Below the pieces are notes generated by a model that was not told where the DNA came from, made no database searches, and saw only the letters and a program-made list of their open reading frames with translations. A stretch of DNA of 64,000 nucleotides from Druceiella hillmani. Its lineage: Eukaryota > Arthropoda > Insecta > Lepidoptera > Hepialidae. The stretch spans positions 27,297,001 to 27,361,000 of the forward strand of contig JAYKKI010000005.1 in NCBI GenBank assembly GCA_039881145.1, read 5' to 3'. This document shows, one piece after another, positions 1-13,284 of the stretch (its first letter is position 1; every line of letters begins with the position of its first letter). Both the position numbers and the translations under genes were made by a program.

Positions 1-199
1 CTTTTATTTTGTAAACTTTGATTCTTCTTGTTGGATGTAGGATTTTATGTATATTTATTTTTGTATATTTCTGTATGTTTCTAATTAGTTTAAATATTAA
101 TTCTAAGAGAGGCAATTTACGAAAGTTGTAGTAAAAAAAATAGTTTGTATAAATAAAAAAAAATATGTCTTTATTTTGAAACTGATACTATTCTGTAAT

Positions 200-239
200 A
201 TATATTTTTGAATATAAAAATTTATATTCAAAAATATAT
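200..239. repeat. Perfect 19-bp AT-rich inverted repeat
   Basis: Arms 200-218 and 221-239 are exact reverse complements around a 2-base centre. Composition is almost wholly A/T, so chance and slippage are possible, but the length is unusual. No terminal features of a transposon flank it. Confidence 0.8.
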
Positions 240-497
240 TTGAAATGAATATTTTTAGAGGTACATGACACAGTACATGAGTGATCGGCCGCCTGTTGTT
301 TCAATCGTCTAGTCGATTTAACATGATGATCGATATGTTTTAATTTACAACGTGTAAATTAATATTTAGTCCTTCGAGATTATAGAAATATAATTAATTT
401 TGTTTCGTAAGAATATTATTATTTTTATAAAAGGGCCTATTTAATGGAGAAGCGAAAGTCAGGGTTTGGCTATAAAATTACCACTCGCCCTTAATGA

Positions 498-514
498 CCT
501 TAACCTAACCTAAC
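498..514 (-). repeat. Short interstitial telomere-like (TTAGG)n run
   Basis: CCTTAACCTAACCTAAC reads as about three units of the insect telomere motif TTAGG on the minus strand, the first imperfect. It is too short to be functional and could be chance. It fits, but does not prove, an arthropod origin. Confidence 0.4.
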
Positions 515-1047
515 AAGGTGTACGTACCTACAGATTAAAATATTTTTTTCTTTCTAATAAACAAATTTCTAATAAATAATGACAATCTATTGCCCAATGA
601 TTGTCAGATATATTTATTTTACGATTTCATTTCAGCCGTCTTCACTTTTTTGGCCCCTTTTTGTACGGGAGGAAAGAATCATTTTCTTAAAGGTGCTTCT
701 GGCATTTTAGGTACCGTCCACATCTATTTGAAATCCTGTAATTGCCAACTACACATTAGTTACAGTTGATACCTTTTACACTATTTATTCATGCTATTTT
801 TTTGTCTTTGAACTATACTACTGAAATTTGTAACTAAACTACGTACTTGTGTTAAAGGTATTATTTTTATTTTCACCTAAATTTAAAAATGTTTAACCAA
901 GAAAGGATTAAGTCTTGGTAGGGTTTAAAGATGTGCCTTTTTAAATAACGCATTCACGGTCCAAGCATTCAAAACTGCCAGTTTATTGTGCTTTCCATAG
1001 ATGTTTTAGTAAAGTTTTTTTATATATTTCTGACATCACCTTATATC

Positions 1048-2520
<1,473 letters not shown>

Positions 2521-2590
<70 letters not shown>

Positions 2591-2597
2591 ATATTTA
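2521..2597. repeat. (TA)n microsatellite
   Basis: About 77 bp of TA repeat ending in TGTATATATG variants. It creates Tyr-Ile frames on both strands that are not genes. Confidence 0.97.
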
Positions 2598-2783
2598 TTT
2601 AACAAACAGTTCAATAGCATATAATAGTGTTTTATTCCTACAAAAATGTATTTTCGAAGCAAATTTGTTTGTACCCCGACAATAATGGGTATTCCAATAA
2701 GGCGGATCGATGTTATATGTGACTGTGCTCTCAAGCTTCCTTCGGCACGTGTCGACACTACCACCATATGACGCTAAATGAAC

Positions 2784-2948
2784 AATTGAATATATTTGGT
2801 GTTAATTTTGTAGAAATTCGTTTTAACCTTTATAAATTGCCCACCTGAAGATATTGTCATACAACGACACCTAGGTCGTTGTAAAGAATTTAAATAAAGT
2901 AGAAATAATACTACATCACGTACTTTCATTCAGCTGTGAAAAATTAAA
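2784..2948 (-). mobile_element. HF1: hammerhead-bearing fold-back retroelement copy
   Basis: First of five copies of one family. The left end, ATTGAATATATTTGG onward (about 36 bp), is the reverse complement of the right ends of HF2 and HF4. It is followed by a plus-oriented arm with the hammerhead-like motif: CCAC stem I and CTGAAGA core at 2841-2851, GGTC at 2874-2877. Here the core GAAA is GACA and stem I is mismatched, so the motif is dead. A 10-bp direct repeat CTAAATGAAC lies at 2774-2783 and 2949-2958, as expected for a target-site duplication. Strand is given with the conserved end taken as 3'. The family assignment to Penelope-like elements is inference from the hammerhead and the variable target duplications; no reverse transcriptase is present. 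Confidence 0.75.
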
Positions 2949-2983
2949 CTAAATGAACTCTAAACTTGCATATGACTCTGAGA

Positions 2984-3033
2984 GTATGCAATCATGTTCA
3001 TTATAATGTGTATGCAATCATGTTCATTATAAT
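2984..3033. repeat. 24-bp tandem duplication
   Basis: The 24 bases at 2984-3007 recur exactly at 3010-3033, giving a 26-bp period. This is a simple recent duplication. Confidence 0.9.
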
Positions 3034-4009
3034 TTTCCTTTATTCCATTAATTATCGCCCTATTTTATAAAATTTATGTGGGCACTGAATACACAACAAT
3101 TGCAAAAAGTTTCGATCTATATATATATATATATACGTTTAGTTTTAAAAAACACAGAAGACGAATAGCAATGATAGGCCCAGTTATCGGAATATTAGAA
3201 TCCTTTTTCACCTACTGTAGAAATTAATTTACACCTGTAAGCATTTCTGAAACACCCTTTGATATTTTGGGCAATGAAAACAGAATACTAATATATACGT
3301 GGTCACACACTTGGCCATTTTTTACGGATGATATCTCTACAATAAATACAATAATTTATCTCATAGTAGAGTTTTCGAAGATGGAGAAGTATTTTTTCGT
3401 CTTTCGTGACATACTTATTCGTACGTGCAAAATCTGCCGACCAGCAGGTCATTTAGAATAATTTATCGATTTTTTTAAATGAATTTTCCATACCAGTAGA
3501 TGAAAGTTATTGTATTAATTAGCAAATTTACTTCTTTTAAAATATTTCACACTAATACTTTACTAGGGCCGCAATAACACGAGTTACGCCTGGTACTTTA
3601 TATGATTAAAAGCTTTCATTAACTTAGGTTTTGTTAAATTTTCAGGCTCCTGGGCAGTAAATCTCCAAAACAAGATGTTTTCGATGATCATATCTTCTAA
3701 ATGCCTGAAAATAAAAGTTTTGCAAGACAATTTTGGTGTAAACTTTTAAAAAACTATACAAATTTTGTTTCCGCTTCGACGGATATAAAATATTGTATAT
3801 ATACGAACGAATGGTAATAGTGGATTGTAGTTGTATTCACATATTTACTCGGTTAAATTTTAACATAGAATTTACTCTCATACATGACTTTATTCACTTG
3901 AGTTGTAGTACTTTAAAATTTCTTCTTTGTAATCCAAGCATGCCTTTCCATGCATTTTCTACATATACTCTTGTTTATCATATTTTAAGTGTTTCGTAAA
4001 AATTTAAAC
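3034..4009. other. AT-rich noncoding DNA
   Basis: Contains a short (TA)10 run near 3117-3135. No gene, RNA or transposon boundary recognised. The open frames at 3267 and 3793 have no recognisable domains. Confidence 0.5.
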
Positions 4010-4260
4010 CTTACAAGATTACTCACGTGTAGCCGTCTGTCACAACAGATTTTCTTAGAAATTATGCGACGTAGAAACTTTGGTATAGTAATACTCGTAT
4101 ATGTTATTCACTATTTGTTTCTCTATTTTATCTATTTTTTAAAATATGCATACAAAATTTAAAAACGAGATAAATAAAGCACTCCACAATATTTTTTTTC
4201 TGTGCGTCATGTGAGATATCATTTGAAAGGGGTTTTTTTACGAGAAATTCAAAAATATTT
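4010..4260 (+). repeat. Dispersed repeat family Rep-A, copy 1
   Basis: Shares blocks with copies at 43690-43910 and 56740-56970. TTTTCTTAGAAA and GACGTAGAAA are shared with the former. AAATATGCATACA and a TATCA-TTGAAAG block are shared with the latter. All three lie in the same orientation. The GTCTGTC-type run is typical of the tails of old insect LINE/SINE repeats, but the parent element is not identified. Confidence 0.55.
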
Positions 4261-4909
4261 TTTTCAGTCCAAAAAATATGCAGATGCAATTTTTGACATT
4301 CCAAAAAATATGCAGAAATACAGTTTCCTTCCCTTTTTTTATTGAAACTATTGAATCAAAAATCATGAAAAAAACCGGGTTGGCAAAATCTGACTAGAAG
4401 CCTATTAAAAAACTATAGCGATTATCTTAGATCTTATATTTTTTTTAAATCGCACCACGTTTTGTGTTTGTGAATAATATAATAGGCAATATATTTATCT
4501 TTGTGAAAGATTAATATTCGCAAATAGTTTAATGAAAATACTATGTACCTTTAAATCTTTATAAGTACCTTAGTATTAACCCCCTTAATGCGAGTTTCAC
4601 TCGTATTTAAAAGATTTTTTTTCAGGATCTAGTATTCTCGAAATATATAATTATTTTTTAAACACAAATATATATTTTTATATAGAACTCTTTAGAATAT
4701 AAACTTCTATTCTAGGAATCCTTTTCATTTAACAATCAATGCTTAAAATTATTGTTGATTATAATATTATATTTCAAAGTCTTATATTTTTATTAAAGGA
4801 AAATTAGTTAGCGAACAAATTTCAATAGAATCGTGAATATGGAATAGGATCAAAAAGTGGAACAGTATTAGTCAACCAATATACAGTCATATATTACATT
4901 AGGCCATAT
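4261..4909. other. AT-rich noncoding DNA
   Basis: Nothing recognisable. Contains a local repeat of CCAAAAAATATGCAGA in two neighbouring forms near 4271 and 4302. Confidence 0.45.
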
Positions 4910-4925
4910 TCAAGTTAAGAGGTTC

Positions 4926-4963
4926 AGCAGCCAGGAGCACTTAAAGTGACGGCCCTGGCTGCT
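4926..4963. other. Two-tier hairpin in a GC-richer island
   Basis: AGCAGCCAGG (4926-4935) pairs with CCTGGCTGCT (4954-4963), and inside it CACTT (4938-4942) pairs with AAGTG (4944-4948) around a single A. It sits in a compositionally distinct island, about 4910-5110. A 64-codon minus frame covers the island (4910-5104) but I do not recognise the peptide. It could be a degenerate exon or an old transposon fragment. Confidence 0.55.
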
Positions 4964-6244
4964 AATGGATTGAAACATCGGTCGCTGCAATCGTGGCCGA
5001 TCCATCATCGTCACGCCGCCTTGACAAATGTCTGTGACAATTTCTTGCTGATGTAGATCGATGAGCCTTGTGCTGTGGCTTTGAAATCGTTGACTTGTAT
5101 TCACGGCACTTTAAAAGATCACGTCGTTAAGACGAGACAGTTCGTGGATTTTACAGATCGTTTAATCTTAAAAACACGGTTCTTCATTACTTTTTGTTTC
5201 CTATTTCTTACTCATGGCTTAGCTTGTTAACCAGTAAATCCGCACATAATGGAGACATCGCCCATCGAGATGATATTTCTCAAATGTTATGACACAAAAG
5301 TAAGGGAACAGAGGGTAAACACATGGAACGTACACCAGATTCATTATCCGTTTAGATCGATTACAGATTAAGCTCGAGGATAACGATGGTGTTGATGGTA
5401 AAACCGTAACTCCTTGGAGAATCTTTCCGATGACGCGGTTTTGTCTTTTTGGTGTATTTTATCGTAGTTTATATTATTATAGCCGTACGCTGTGAACCTG
5501 TAAGTTAGAAGATATAGTTAAATTTCCTTTCCCAATCTCCTCTTAGGGAAGCACTTTTATGAGTATCGAGGAAATCGGGTTTAAGCTTATCCAAGTGGAC
5601 TTTTTAAAATGGTAAATATCAAATACGATAGAGTAGTAGTTCAGAAATATCATCGAGTCATTTGTATTATTGGTTATAGTCATCCAAATGCAAGCTCGGG
5701 TCGGGTACTGAATTTATGAGCAGAGTTTTTAAAAAATAATTTTGGGAAACGAGGAATGCTGCGGTTTGCATTTTCATAAACGGGAATTTCACTTGGAAAA
5801 CTAATTAAGTTGTTGAATGTTCATGATTATCTCATGTTGTTCGTAATTGGATATACAGGTATATACGTATATCTTTTAATTTATCATGTTTATACTTACA
5901 ATGGAAGTTTCACCAGACATCATTCAGGTTTCACTAGAAATGAAGATAATAATACAAAAGTAAAAAGCTTGGTATTATTTCAAAAAATGTCATAATAATT
6001 TCCAAAAAAATTAAGTTAGTAATTGTAATAATGAGAATTTCCACATTTGGTTTCTAAGCCTAGAGAAAAGCATAAGAAAACATAAAATTTAAGAATAAAT
6101 GATTTATTCAAACTGTCGTTAATCAGTTATGCATGGATATATAGTGTGGATATAGTATTCTAATAATCGTAACCACATAATCGACACGAGTTTAAGGAAT
6201 TTTGTAGATTATATATAAATAGTAAAATTTTTCATGTATAAACT
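4964..6244. other. Noncoding DNA, mixed composition
   Basis: No gene found. A block near 5471-5493 resembles one near 49138-49161 (TTATATTATTATAGCCGTACGC against TTATATTATCATAACTGTACGC in part), suggesting a further old repeat that I could not delimit. Confidence 0.4.
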
Positions 6245-6520
6245 AACTAAGCCAGCTGTTGTATACTAAACAAAGAGAAGCCCATTTGAATGTTTCCTAC
6301 AAAGTTGAATCGCTTTATGGCTACCGTCATAACAATGCATATTCCTGTCCAGTAAAAGCGCACTAAGCAAAATGCGAAACAACTTTCCAACAACGTCAAC
6401 ACGTAAATGTGCGATTCTCCACGATTAGACGTTTTTCCTATATTTTATTTTTTTCCTCTGTCCGCAAACACGTTTCCAGGTATTTTTATGCATGCTGCGA
6501 CCGGAAGTCGCGTGTGTTTT
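6245..6520 (+). repeat. Dispersed repeat family Rep-E, copy 1
   Basis: Resembles 50722-50960 in the same order: CAGCTGTTGT near the start, an AAGCCCATTT / AAGCGCATTT block, then CTGCGACCGGAAG / CTGCGGCCGGAAG. It is diverged and has no visible coding capacity or defined ends. Confidence 0.45.
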
Positions 6521-6730
6521 ATGTAATTATTTATTAAAAAAATCGCCTCTTCCGTGTCTGAGTAAGAAGATGAGAAATTAAATACTGTTATAAACATTTA
6601 AGTTATATTCAATTTTCATTAAAATGCATTGGCCGAAATGTAATTTTTAAATTTAAATTCAAAGAAAACTATATTCGGATTTTATGTTAAATTTTAAAAG
6701 GTTGAACTGAAATAAAATAGGCTGATTACC

Positions 6731-6789
<59 letters not shown>
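6731..6789. repeat. (TA)n microsatellite
   Basis: About 59 bp of TA repeat with one TG interruption. Confidence 0.97.
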
Positions 6790-6791
<2 letters not shown>

Positions 6792-7092
6792 TTTCTTTGT
6801 TCTCAATCTATTACCTATAGACAACGTATCAGCGCTGCTTGGAGCTACGTTTTTGTTCGTTTTACAAGCGTAATTGTTTTGTTTCTATAAATATTCCAAC
6901 TGAAAACGCTGATGTGATCTCGAAGGATAATTGCAGCTCAAACAAAGTTGATTGAAAATCCATGGATATATTATATTTAAAGGATTGTTTTTAACTGACG
7001 GTTTTCTTTCCCTCTGCAAATTTTTCATTAAAAAATATACCACTCGTAACATGTTTTCTTATTTGTTTCAGATAGTTGAATAGAAACCATTA
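6790..7092. other. Unremarkable noncoding DNA
   Basis: Nothing recognised between the microsatellite and the minisatellite. Confidence 0.5.
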
Positions 7093-7425
7093 GATGTTTG
7101 TACCAAAGTGTGTACGGAATGTCCACATCCAAGTGTGTTTATACGTGAGTGAGTAAAATGTGTGTACCAAAATGTGTACAGAATGCTTACACCCAAGTGC
7201 ATTTATATCTAAATGAGTGAAATATTTATACCTAAATGTGTACGGAATTCTTATACCAAGTGTGTTTTTACCTAAGAGAGTAAAATTTTTATACCTAAAT
7301 GTGTATGGAATGCTTATGCCCAAGTTTTTTATTCCTAATTGAGTTAAATATTTATATCTAAATGTCTACGGAATATTTATATCTAAATGTCTACGGAATA
7401 CCCACGTGTGTTTTTTACCTAAGGT
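7093..7425. repeat. Minisatellite, ~60-bp unit, about five diverged copies
   Basis: Units follow the pattern GTGTACGGAAT, then a CCCAAGTGTG block, then a TATACCTAA-GAG-GTAAA block, at roughly 60-bp spacing. Copies are substantially diverged and the last ones are shortened. The 77-codon minus frame across it (7090-7323) is a repeat translation. Confidence 0.85.
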
Positions 7426-7535
7426 AAGAATGTTTCGAATACTGGTTGTATTCGATGTTAATACTCATCCTCATAGTTGATTCGTTCTTTTATTTTTCCC
7501 CTTTTATTTTATCTTTAGGGAAAAACGTTTCCCTT

Positions 7536-8310
7536 TCTGCACTATTAAATCCAGTTCCGGACTGGCCATATCGTCGAAATGGCGTTTGCCAGCCGGGCTC
7601 TAGCCTGTGCGGGCCCCCGACCCTACCTACCCCTGGCTGACAACTTACATCTAATGGTCATACATACTTAGAGAGAAGTCAAACGGAAACATTTAAAAGA
7701 TGGTTGATTCTGAGGCCATCGTCTTATTTTTTCTACTTTAATGTATCTACTTGATACATATGGGGGACTTATTGCTACGAGAGCAATCCCTTACGGCCAA
7801 CCATCTCTCTTCTGGAATCTTCTCGCGATTTCCGAGGTCAAAGCGCTCAAAAATTATATCTGGCCGTAATTATTGAGTTCTTCGAGCTCAAGAATATGAC
7901 TTTTTTGTTCATTTTCGAGCTCTTTGAACTCGAAAAACAAAAATGGCGCTTTTTTATGTTTTTGAAAAACAATATTCATCGAGCGATCAACTCAATTGGG
8001 ATATTCGATGTTGTTTTTTTATACAAGAAATAATGTCTATTCGAAAATATTGCTCCATCAAGATATTTGAAAGTTATTTTGAAAAGGTTTTTTTTTTAAC
8101 TTTTTATGGAAATATCTTCTAAATTAATTAACTGATTTTTAGGGCACTCGACGCGGTGTTTTAAGTACTTTTACAATATTTATCTAATAATATATATCAT
8201 TAAAAATTAATAATATGTATATTTCATTATTATCCGATAGTATCCCATGTCCCCTTTTCGCAGGCTTGTAGAGAGTGACCCGGGCCCTCTCGGCCCAGTC
8301 CGACCCTGAT
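7536..8310. other. Stretch flanked by two GC-rich patches
   Basis: Patches rich in GGGCCC at 7550-7640 and 8270-8325 flank about 650 bp of AT-rich DNA. Between them is a cluster of TCGAGCTC-type inverted motifs (7870-7945), for example TTTTCGAG paired with CTCGAAAA around 9 bases. It may be a transposon remnant; no ends or coding sequence were identified. Confidence 0.3.
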
Positions 8311-8969
8311 TAAACTGACTCTGACCCAGATTGACCCTGATTAAAAGTGTGCCACACTCACTCTCTTCTACGTCTGTTCCATAATATACAGAACATTCAT
8401 GTCATATCCTGGAACGTTAACTACAAGAGTATTTAATTATGATATATTTATAGCAAGTGATTGTGTCTCGCGATCGTTGTGTATTCAGTTGTTATTTTGC
8501 CTCCATAAATTTCTTTAAGGTAATCGGGAGATAATTTGTGGAGTAAAGGAAAAGTATAATGAACATGATATCATGTTGTCTCTTAGGAATGTGCGAGTTT
8601 AGAGTTAATTTAGTGTCATACGGTTCAAACGTATTTTACAAATATTTTATAGAAGAAAATCGTTTATATTAGTCAAAGGCATTTTTTCATGCAATAAATA
8701 TATCCCATATTTTAGTAAATTAACAAAAATTTAATCGTAAGCTTTTTATACACAAATATTTAAATTTTAAATGTTAGCCTTTATGTGTGCATATGTAAGA
8801 ATATTTGGTGGGCATAAATATTATTTTATTGTCCTATTTTATTAATAACATTACACTGAACAGAAATTTCCTTTTATTGGAATTAATAGCTTTCTGTAGA
8901 GTAAAAGGTCTTTTTTATTTGGGTAGTTGGTGCCTCTTCTGTTCCAAATGGATGTCGTAGTTAACTAGT
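8311..8969. other. AT-rich noncoding DNA
   Basis: Nothing recognised. Confidence 0.5.
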
Positions 8970-9182
8970 TTAGTAGTAACACTGTTCGGTTCTGAGTGAG
9001 CTGTCTGGTAAGAGTCCAGTTAACCTCTCTCTCTCTCTCAGTACTTCCAGAATTATATCTAGCCACGTCGTTCTTCCGCTGTCCCTGCGTCTTCTTACTG
9101 GTCTGGCTTTCATGGCAGCGCGGGGTAACCTCTTAGGAGACAATGCGCAGAAATGATCAATCCAACACAAATTGGCTCCATC
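8970..9182 (-). pseudogene. LINE reverse-transcriptase C-terminal fragment
   Basis: The minus-strand frame contains WIDHF, SPKRLPRAAMKARP and RTTWLDIILEVLRERE. This is the basic, Trp-rich tail found after the reverse-transcriptase domain of many insect non-LTR retrotransposons, where the usual form is W-GH-x-RM, then a GRRRxGRPRTTW block. Only about 65 codons survive. No RT catalytic motifs lie upstream, so it is a truncated relic. Clade is uncertain. The CT-rich run near 9030-9040 encodes the RERER stretch. The fragment is unlike the tails at 20681 and 47870, so it comes from a separate family. Confidence 0.65.
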
Positions 9183-10960
9183 AAGCGTGGGCGGGATGCC
9201 AAATGTAAGCGGACAGTTTAGTTTCTAATATGATTAACTCTCGGTTCCTTTTTTCCCTTAACAAGGATACGTACGATTTCGAAATTGTCATGTTAAGATT
9301 TTAGCTTCTGAAATTGTCTCTAATTGTTTGTAACATCCGTATGTCACCAAATAAAATTTTCTTGAAATGATACGAGTAGTTTACTTTGCATGTGTACGTG
9401 TTTGTGATAGTTAGGGTTTGCATATTTCATTTTGCAGCATTTTTTTTGTTTTTAACTTGTATAATAAGTTCTTAAACCAATATAATAATTCGTAATATTA
9501 TAATTAAATCATATTTGTAGCGTAACATTTTACTTATTTATTTGTCACACACATTTATTACAAGATATATTACTGCCAACCTATTCATAATGGTAAGGGA
9601 TCAATGGATTGATGGATACGATATGATGATTATTCGTCGTCATGATGATGACGATTTGAGAATTACAAAAGATAACAACAACGCAACAGCGATCAAGTGG
9701 TTGAGCAATTGAAATTGGAGAGTTTTAAAGGGTGGTATAGCAAAAAGTAGTGATTGCATGGGCGCAAGAAATTATTAGATGTGAAGGATGAAAATTTACT
9801 CAATAATATGGGGTACACGAAATTTTCAATTAAGAGTTGAAATATAAATTTTATAAGCGTAATGCTCTTGCGAGTTCGAAAGTCTCAGAATGTGCAATAT
9901 TTGATAAAACGTGTTGAGTTCGTCAATGAATTACAAAAAGTCATACCTGCTATTTACGGTTAGGTAAAAGGACAATCACCTATATATTTTCGATGAAGAA
10001 ATGGATGGCGTGAAAAAGTCAACTTCAAATTCAGTCAAGGACTTACGCTAGTTAAGAATATTGTTTAATATAATTGTAATAACTTATATCTTCATTTAAA
10101 TGTTACCATAAAGATTTAAATTAATTATGAAATCATATTTTTGCCAGCCTTTTTATATGTATTGCTTTAAGTTTACAAATTAATACAGATTACAATACAG
10201 ATTCAACACGGTAAAGGCCTCTTCTATTTTTGAGTGACCTTTTTATGTTGGAAAATAATGCGAAGAATTTAAATGTATTTCTACCAATTTCTTCACTTTT
10301 TGGTTCTTATATTTTCTATTTTTTTACATAACCGGAAATTGAAATAACTTATATTTTCAGATAAATGAATTTTTGTGGGTCAATAACCACTGCTACTCCA
10401 ATAAATTGACTTTACATATAAAGATGAACATAAGTTCAATTAGCTGTATAGAAAAAAAATATTTTACAGATTAAATTTAATTTATTGAATAATTCAGCAA
10501 TACATCTGAAGAATGAGATACAAATCAAGAAATTATGATTTAGAGAAGAAACGTTGGGACCTGATGATTATAAAATAATGGAAGTATTTTGTAGTAGTTT
10601 GGATATATTGAACGATGAAGGTCGAATGAGTGTTAATAAGTACTTTAACATGTAACAAACACGAGTCTTTTTTAGATCTAATATATCCCAGAATTTTATA
10701 CAAAATAAACAAATATTCCATTGCTTTTTAGCATTTTTATTAAAGATTTATGACTGTAAAATGGAACAAAAGCAAGCAATATGTAGGGGAAAAAGAGGTA
10801 ATGGGAGTCACTTATGCGAGAATTTAAATAAAAGCTTATTTTAAAATGGAATCTTCATTTCAACTACCTACCAACAAAATTTACTTATTCAGTTATCAAT
10901 TGAGATCAACTTTAATCACTTTTTCAAGCAATTTTGTAAAAATAACTAAATAATGACAGC
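9183..10960. other. AT-rich noncoding DNA
   Basis: No gene or repeat boundary recognised. A small ATGATGACG-rich patch occurs near 9620-9660. Confidence 0.45.
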
Positions 10961-11126
10961 TATATAAAACAGATTAGACCCTCATTGTATGGAGGTGGGA
11001 GCAATGGAGGTCCCTTTGTGGGCAATCAGAGTCAAAAACAAAATTTGGCACATATTGCAGACATAACCTTCAGTTGAGTCCCACCCAGTGCAGTCCGCGT
11101 GAGCCTATTACCCACATGAAATACAT

Positions 11127-11147
11127 ATAATAATAATAATAATAATA
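11127..11147. repeat. (TAA)n microsatellite
   Basis: About seven TAA units inside the left part of the pogo-like element. Confidence 0.9.
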
Positions 11148-11289
11148 CGATTTTCTTTCAGACATAGTCCATTCAATTGTGTTAATAGGTAACAATATTC
11201 TTAATCTAATGTTAGTATAAATAGTGAATAATTACATTATTAATAAATCATAAAATATGCAATAAAATAAAATCAATAATAAATGGAGT

Positions 11290-11535
11290 CAAACCCAATT
11301 GCAGTAAAAAAAATTAAAATCAATACAAATTAAAACATAATAAATTAAGTCAATTAAATCAGATAAAATTAAACTGTATCAAACTACACCACCTTAAATT
11401 ACTTAAGGCAGGTCAAATTAAATGAAATTAAATAAAATTAAATAAAACAAGTCAAAAAACTACTCAAATCAAATTCAAAGTAAAATAGTAATAAAATCAA
11501 TTCATTTAATTAACTCAATCATAAATTCATTTAAC
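11290..11535. repeat. AAATTAAAT-rich low-complexity stretch
   Basis: Irregular repeats of TCAAATTAAAT / AAATTAAATAAAA with almost no G. It lies between the transposase C-terminus and the left terminal repeat. Confidence 0.7.
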
Positions 11536-11720
11536 TTAAATCATAATGGCGCATGTAGGCCTATCCAGTGTGTCAAAAGAGGTAGGTCCAGTCTGCCCGC
11601 GCACGTGACCAGCATATTGCTGGAGCTTCCCGGCACCCTCGCCATCATGGACGCACTGCGCTTGCGCATTATAGCGTGAAAGTCGTCCACGCGCGCCTGC
11701 GCAAACATATTTACCACATC

Positions 11721-13284
11721 TCATGTTTTCCGAATTGGCTGCTTACTAAATTTGTTTCTTGCATTTTCTGCGTCTTCATCTTCATCATCCTGGCATAATT
11801 CATCAGTACCCACATCTGAATCGTTTGATTCTTGAAGAACATGTCTGTTTGCTCTTTCGGGGCCCTTCTTCTGCACCTTAGTCTTCTTTCCCTGGCCATG
11901 GCTCTTAGCTTTTCATTTCTGTTTTCTTTCTCTTTTCTTTCGCTTTATTGAATTTTTAATTTTATTATTTTCTTTTTCTACCAGGCTTTCTTCAATTGGC
12001 GTCTTTCGATCCTGTTTTGTATTGAGCATAGGTGTTTTCTCTGGCAACTTAATTAAATTATGGTATGTAGATATTATATCTTATATCTCCTTGATTTGAG
12101 TTGTTGCAGTTGGCAGTAAACTCAGATTGGAGAATTTTAGCTGCAATAAAATATCCTGAAAACACTTTTAAAGAAAGAAACGTCCAGGGGCTGCATTTTA
12201 TAAAACAAGTGCCATAGTAAAGACAGCCATAGCCATCCATATGGATATGGTAGCACTTGCAATATTCGTATACGGGAAGAGAAATGTAACCAGTGTGTTT
12301 TTCTAGTATTAAATCTTTGCTAATATCCCACCTGAAGATGTTGTAATACAACGAAACCTAGGTTTAAATTAAAGAAAGTAGAAATAATACTACATCACGT
12401 AGTTTTATTTAATTGTGAATAATGAATTTCTACAAAATTAACGCCAAATATATTCAATATTAACAGGATGGGTAAATCTGCAGACGGTTGGCGTCCTGTT
12501 TAAAATGCAATAGCCATTTAAGAAAGATATTGTTATTGATCCAACTGTTGTCTGAACATTTGTAAAGAACTACTATTGGACCATCCTTCTTAAGTAGTGG
12601 AGTCAACCTCTTTCCAGGAAAGATAAACATAAATAGGATGACCCGCCTGCAGAGTTCATTGCACATATTAAGGTGATGTTTTTTCGTGTTCCCCAGCTTG
12701 TGATAGATCCCACTCTCTTCTGCCCTTTTGTAGCTAGTATTTTTTCGAGGGATTAAACAGTTGAAATCTCTGTTTCGTCGCCATTGTAGATGTTTCTTGG
12801 AACAAATCAATGCTTTCCCATCAGTTCTCCCAGCAGGTCAAAGAATAACTGCACCTCCGTTTTATTAAAAACTCTGATTTTGTTTATGTTTCTGGCTTCC
12901 CAACAAAAATATTAATACTGATCATAAATGCATGTAGTAATCACGTCCAGCCATTTTTGAAGATTTGTTGAAATTATACTTTAAATTCAAGTTTTCAACG
13001 TCGAATGCTACTTTTCTTATTGTACAACCATAGAAAATATTGGTCAAGGTTTTTAATAAATTTACTAATTAGTACTTCGGTACTGAAGATAGCATGTTAT
13101 CCAAGGCATAGTCCTGAGGTATTATGTTTTTGTATCTCTTTTGAAAGCTTGAAGATGGGACATTCACTGTTTTAGCAGCTTTTCTTATAGAATAACTTTG
13201 TTGTTCAATAAGTTTCACAGATGTTTTCAGGCTATTAGAAAACCAGTAAGTCTTTTCGGTGATTCTAGTCTGTACTTTTTGCAT
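11721..13284 (-). pseudogene. pogo/Tigger-like transposase pseudogene
   Basis: Transposases of this group cut and paste DNA at TA using an N-terminal psq-type helix-turn-helix and a DDE_1 catalytic domain. Reading from 13284 downward, the N-terminus shows SIRKAAKTVNVP followed by FQKRYK, a psq HTH. Then come a linker (FFDLLGELMGKH, 12820-12870), YNGDETEIS carrying the first catalytic Asp, FPGKRLTPLLKKDGPI, and after HF2 LILEKHTGYISLPVYEYC. In the last, relatives have DNH and this copy has EKH, so the second Asp is lost. The C-terminus is Lys-rich then acidic (DDEDEDAEN), ending at 11721. Several frameshifts and stops make it non-functional. Removing HF2 and one target copy rejoins the frame at CCCATCCTGTTAATA. 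Confidence 0.85.
12313..12457 (+). mobile_element. HF2: hammerhead-bearing element inserted in pogo transposase
   Basis: A one-armed copy of the HF family. It begins AATCTTTGCTAATAT, continues with CCCACCTGAAGATG (core 12332-12338) and ends in the conserved terminus CCAAATATATTCAA. The bases after GGT (the cleavage triplet and the 3' strand of stem I) are deleted, so the ribozyme is not functional. TATTAA at 12307-12312 and 12458-12463 is the likely target duplication. It splits the transposase reading frame, so HF2 arrived after the pogo element. Confidence 0.8.
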
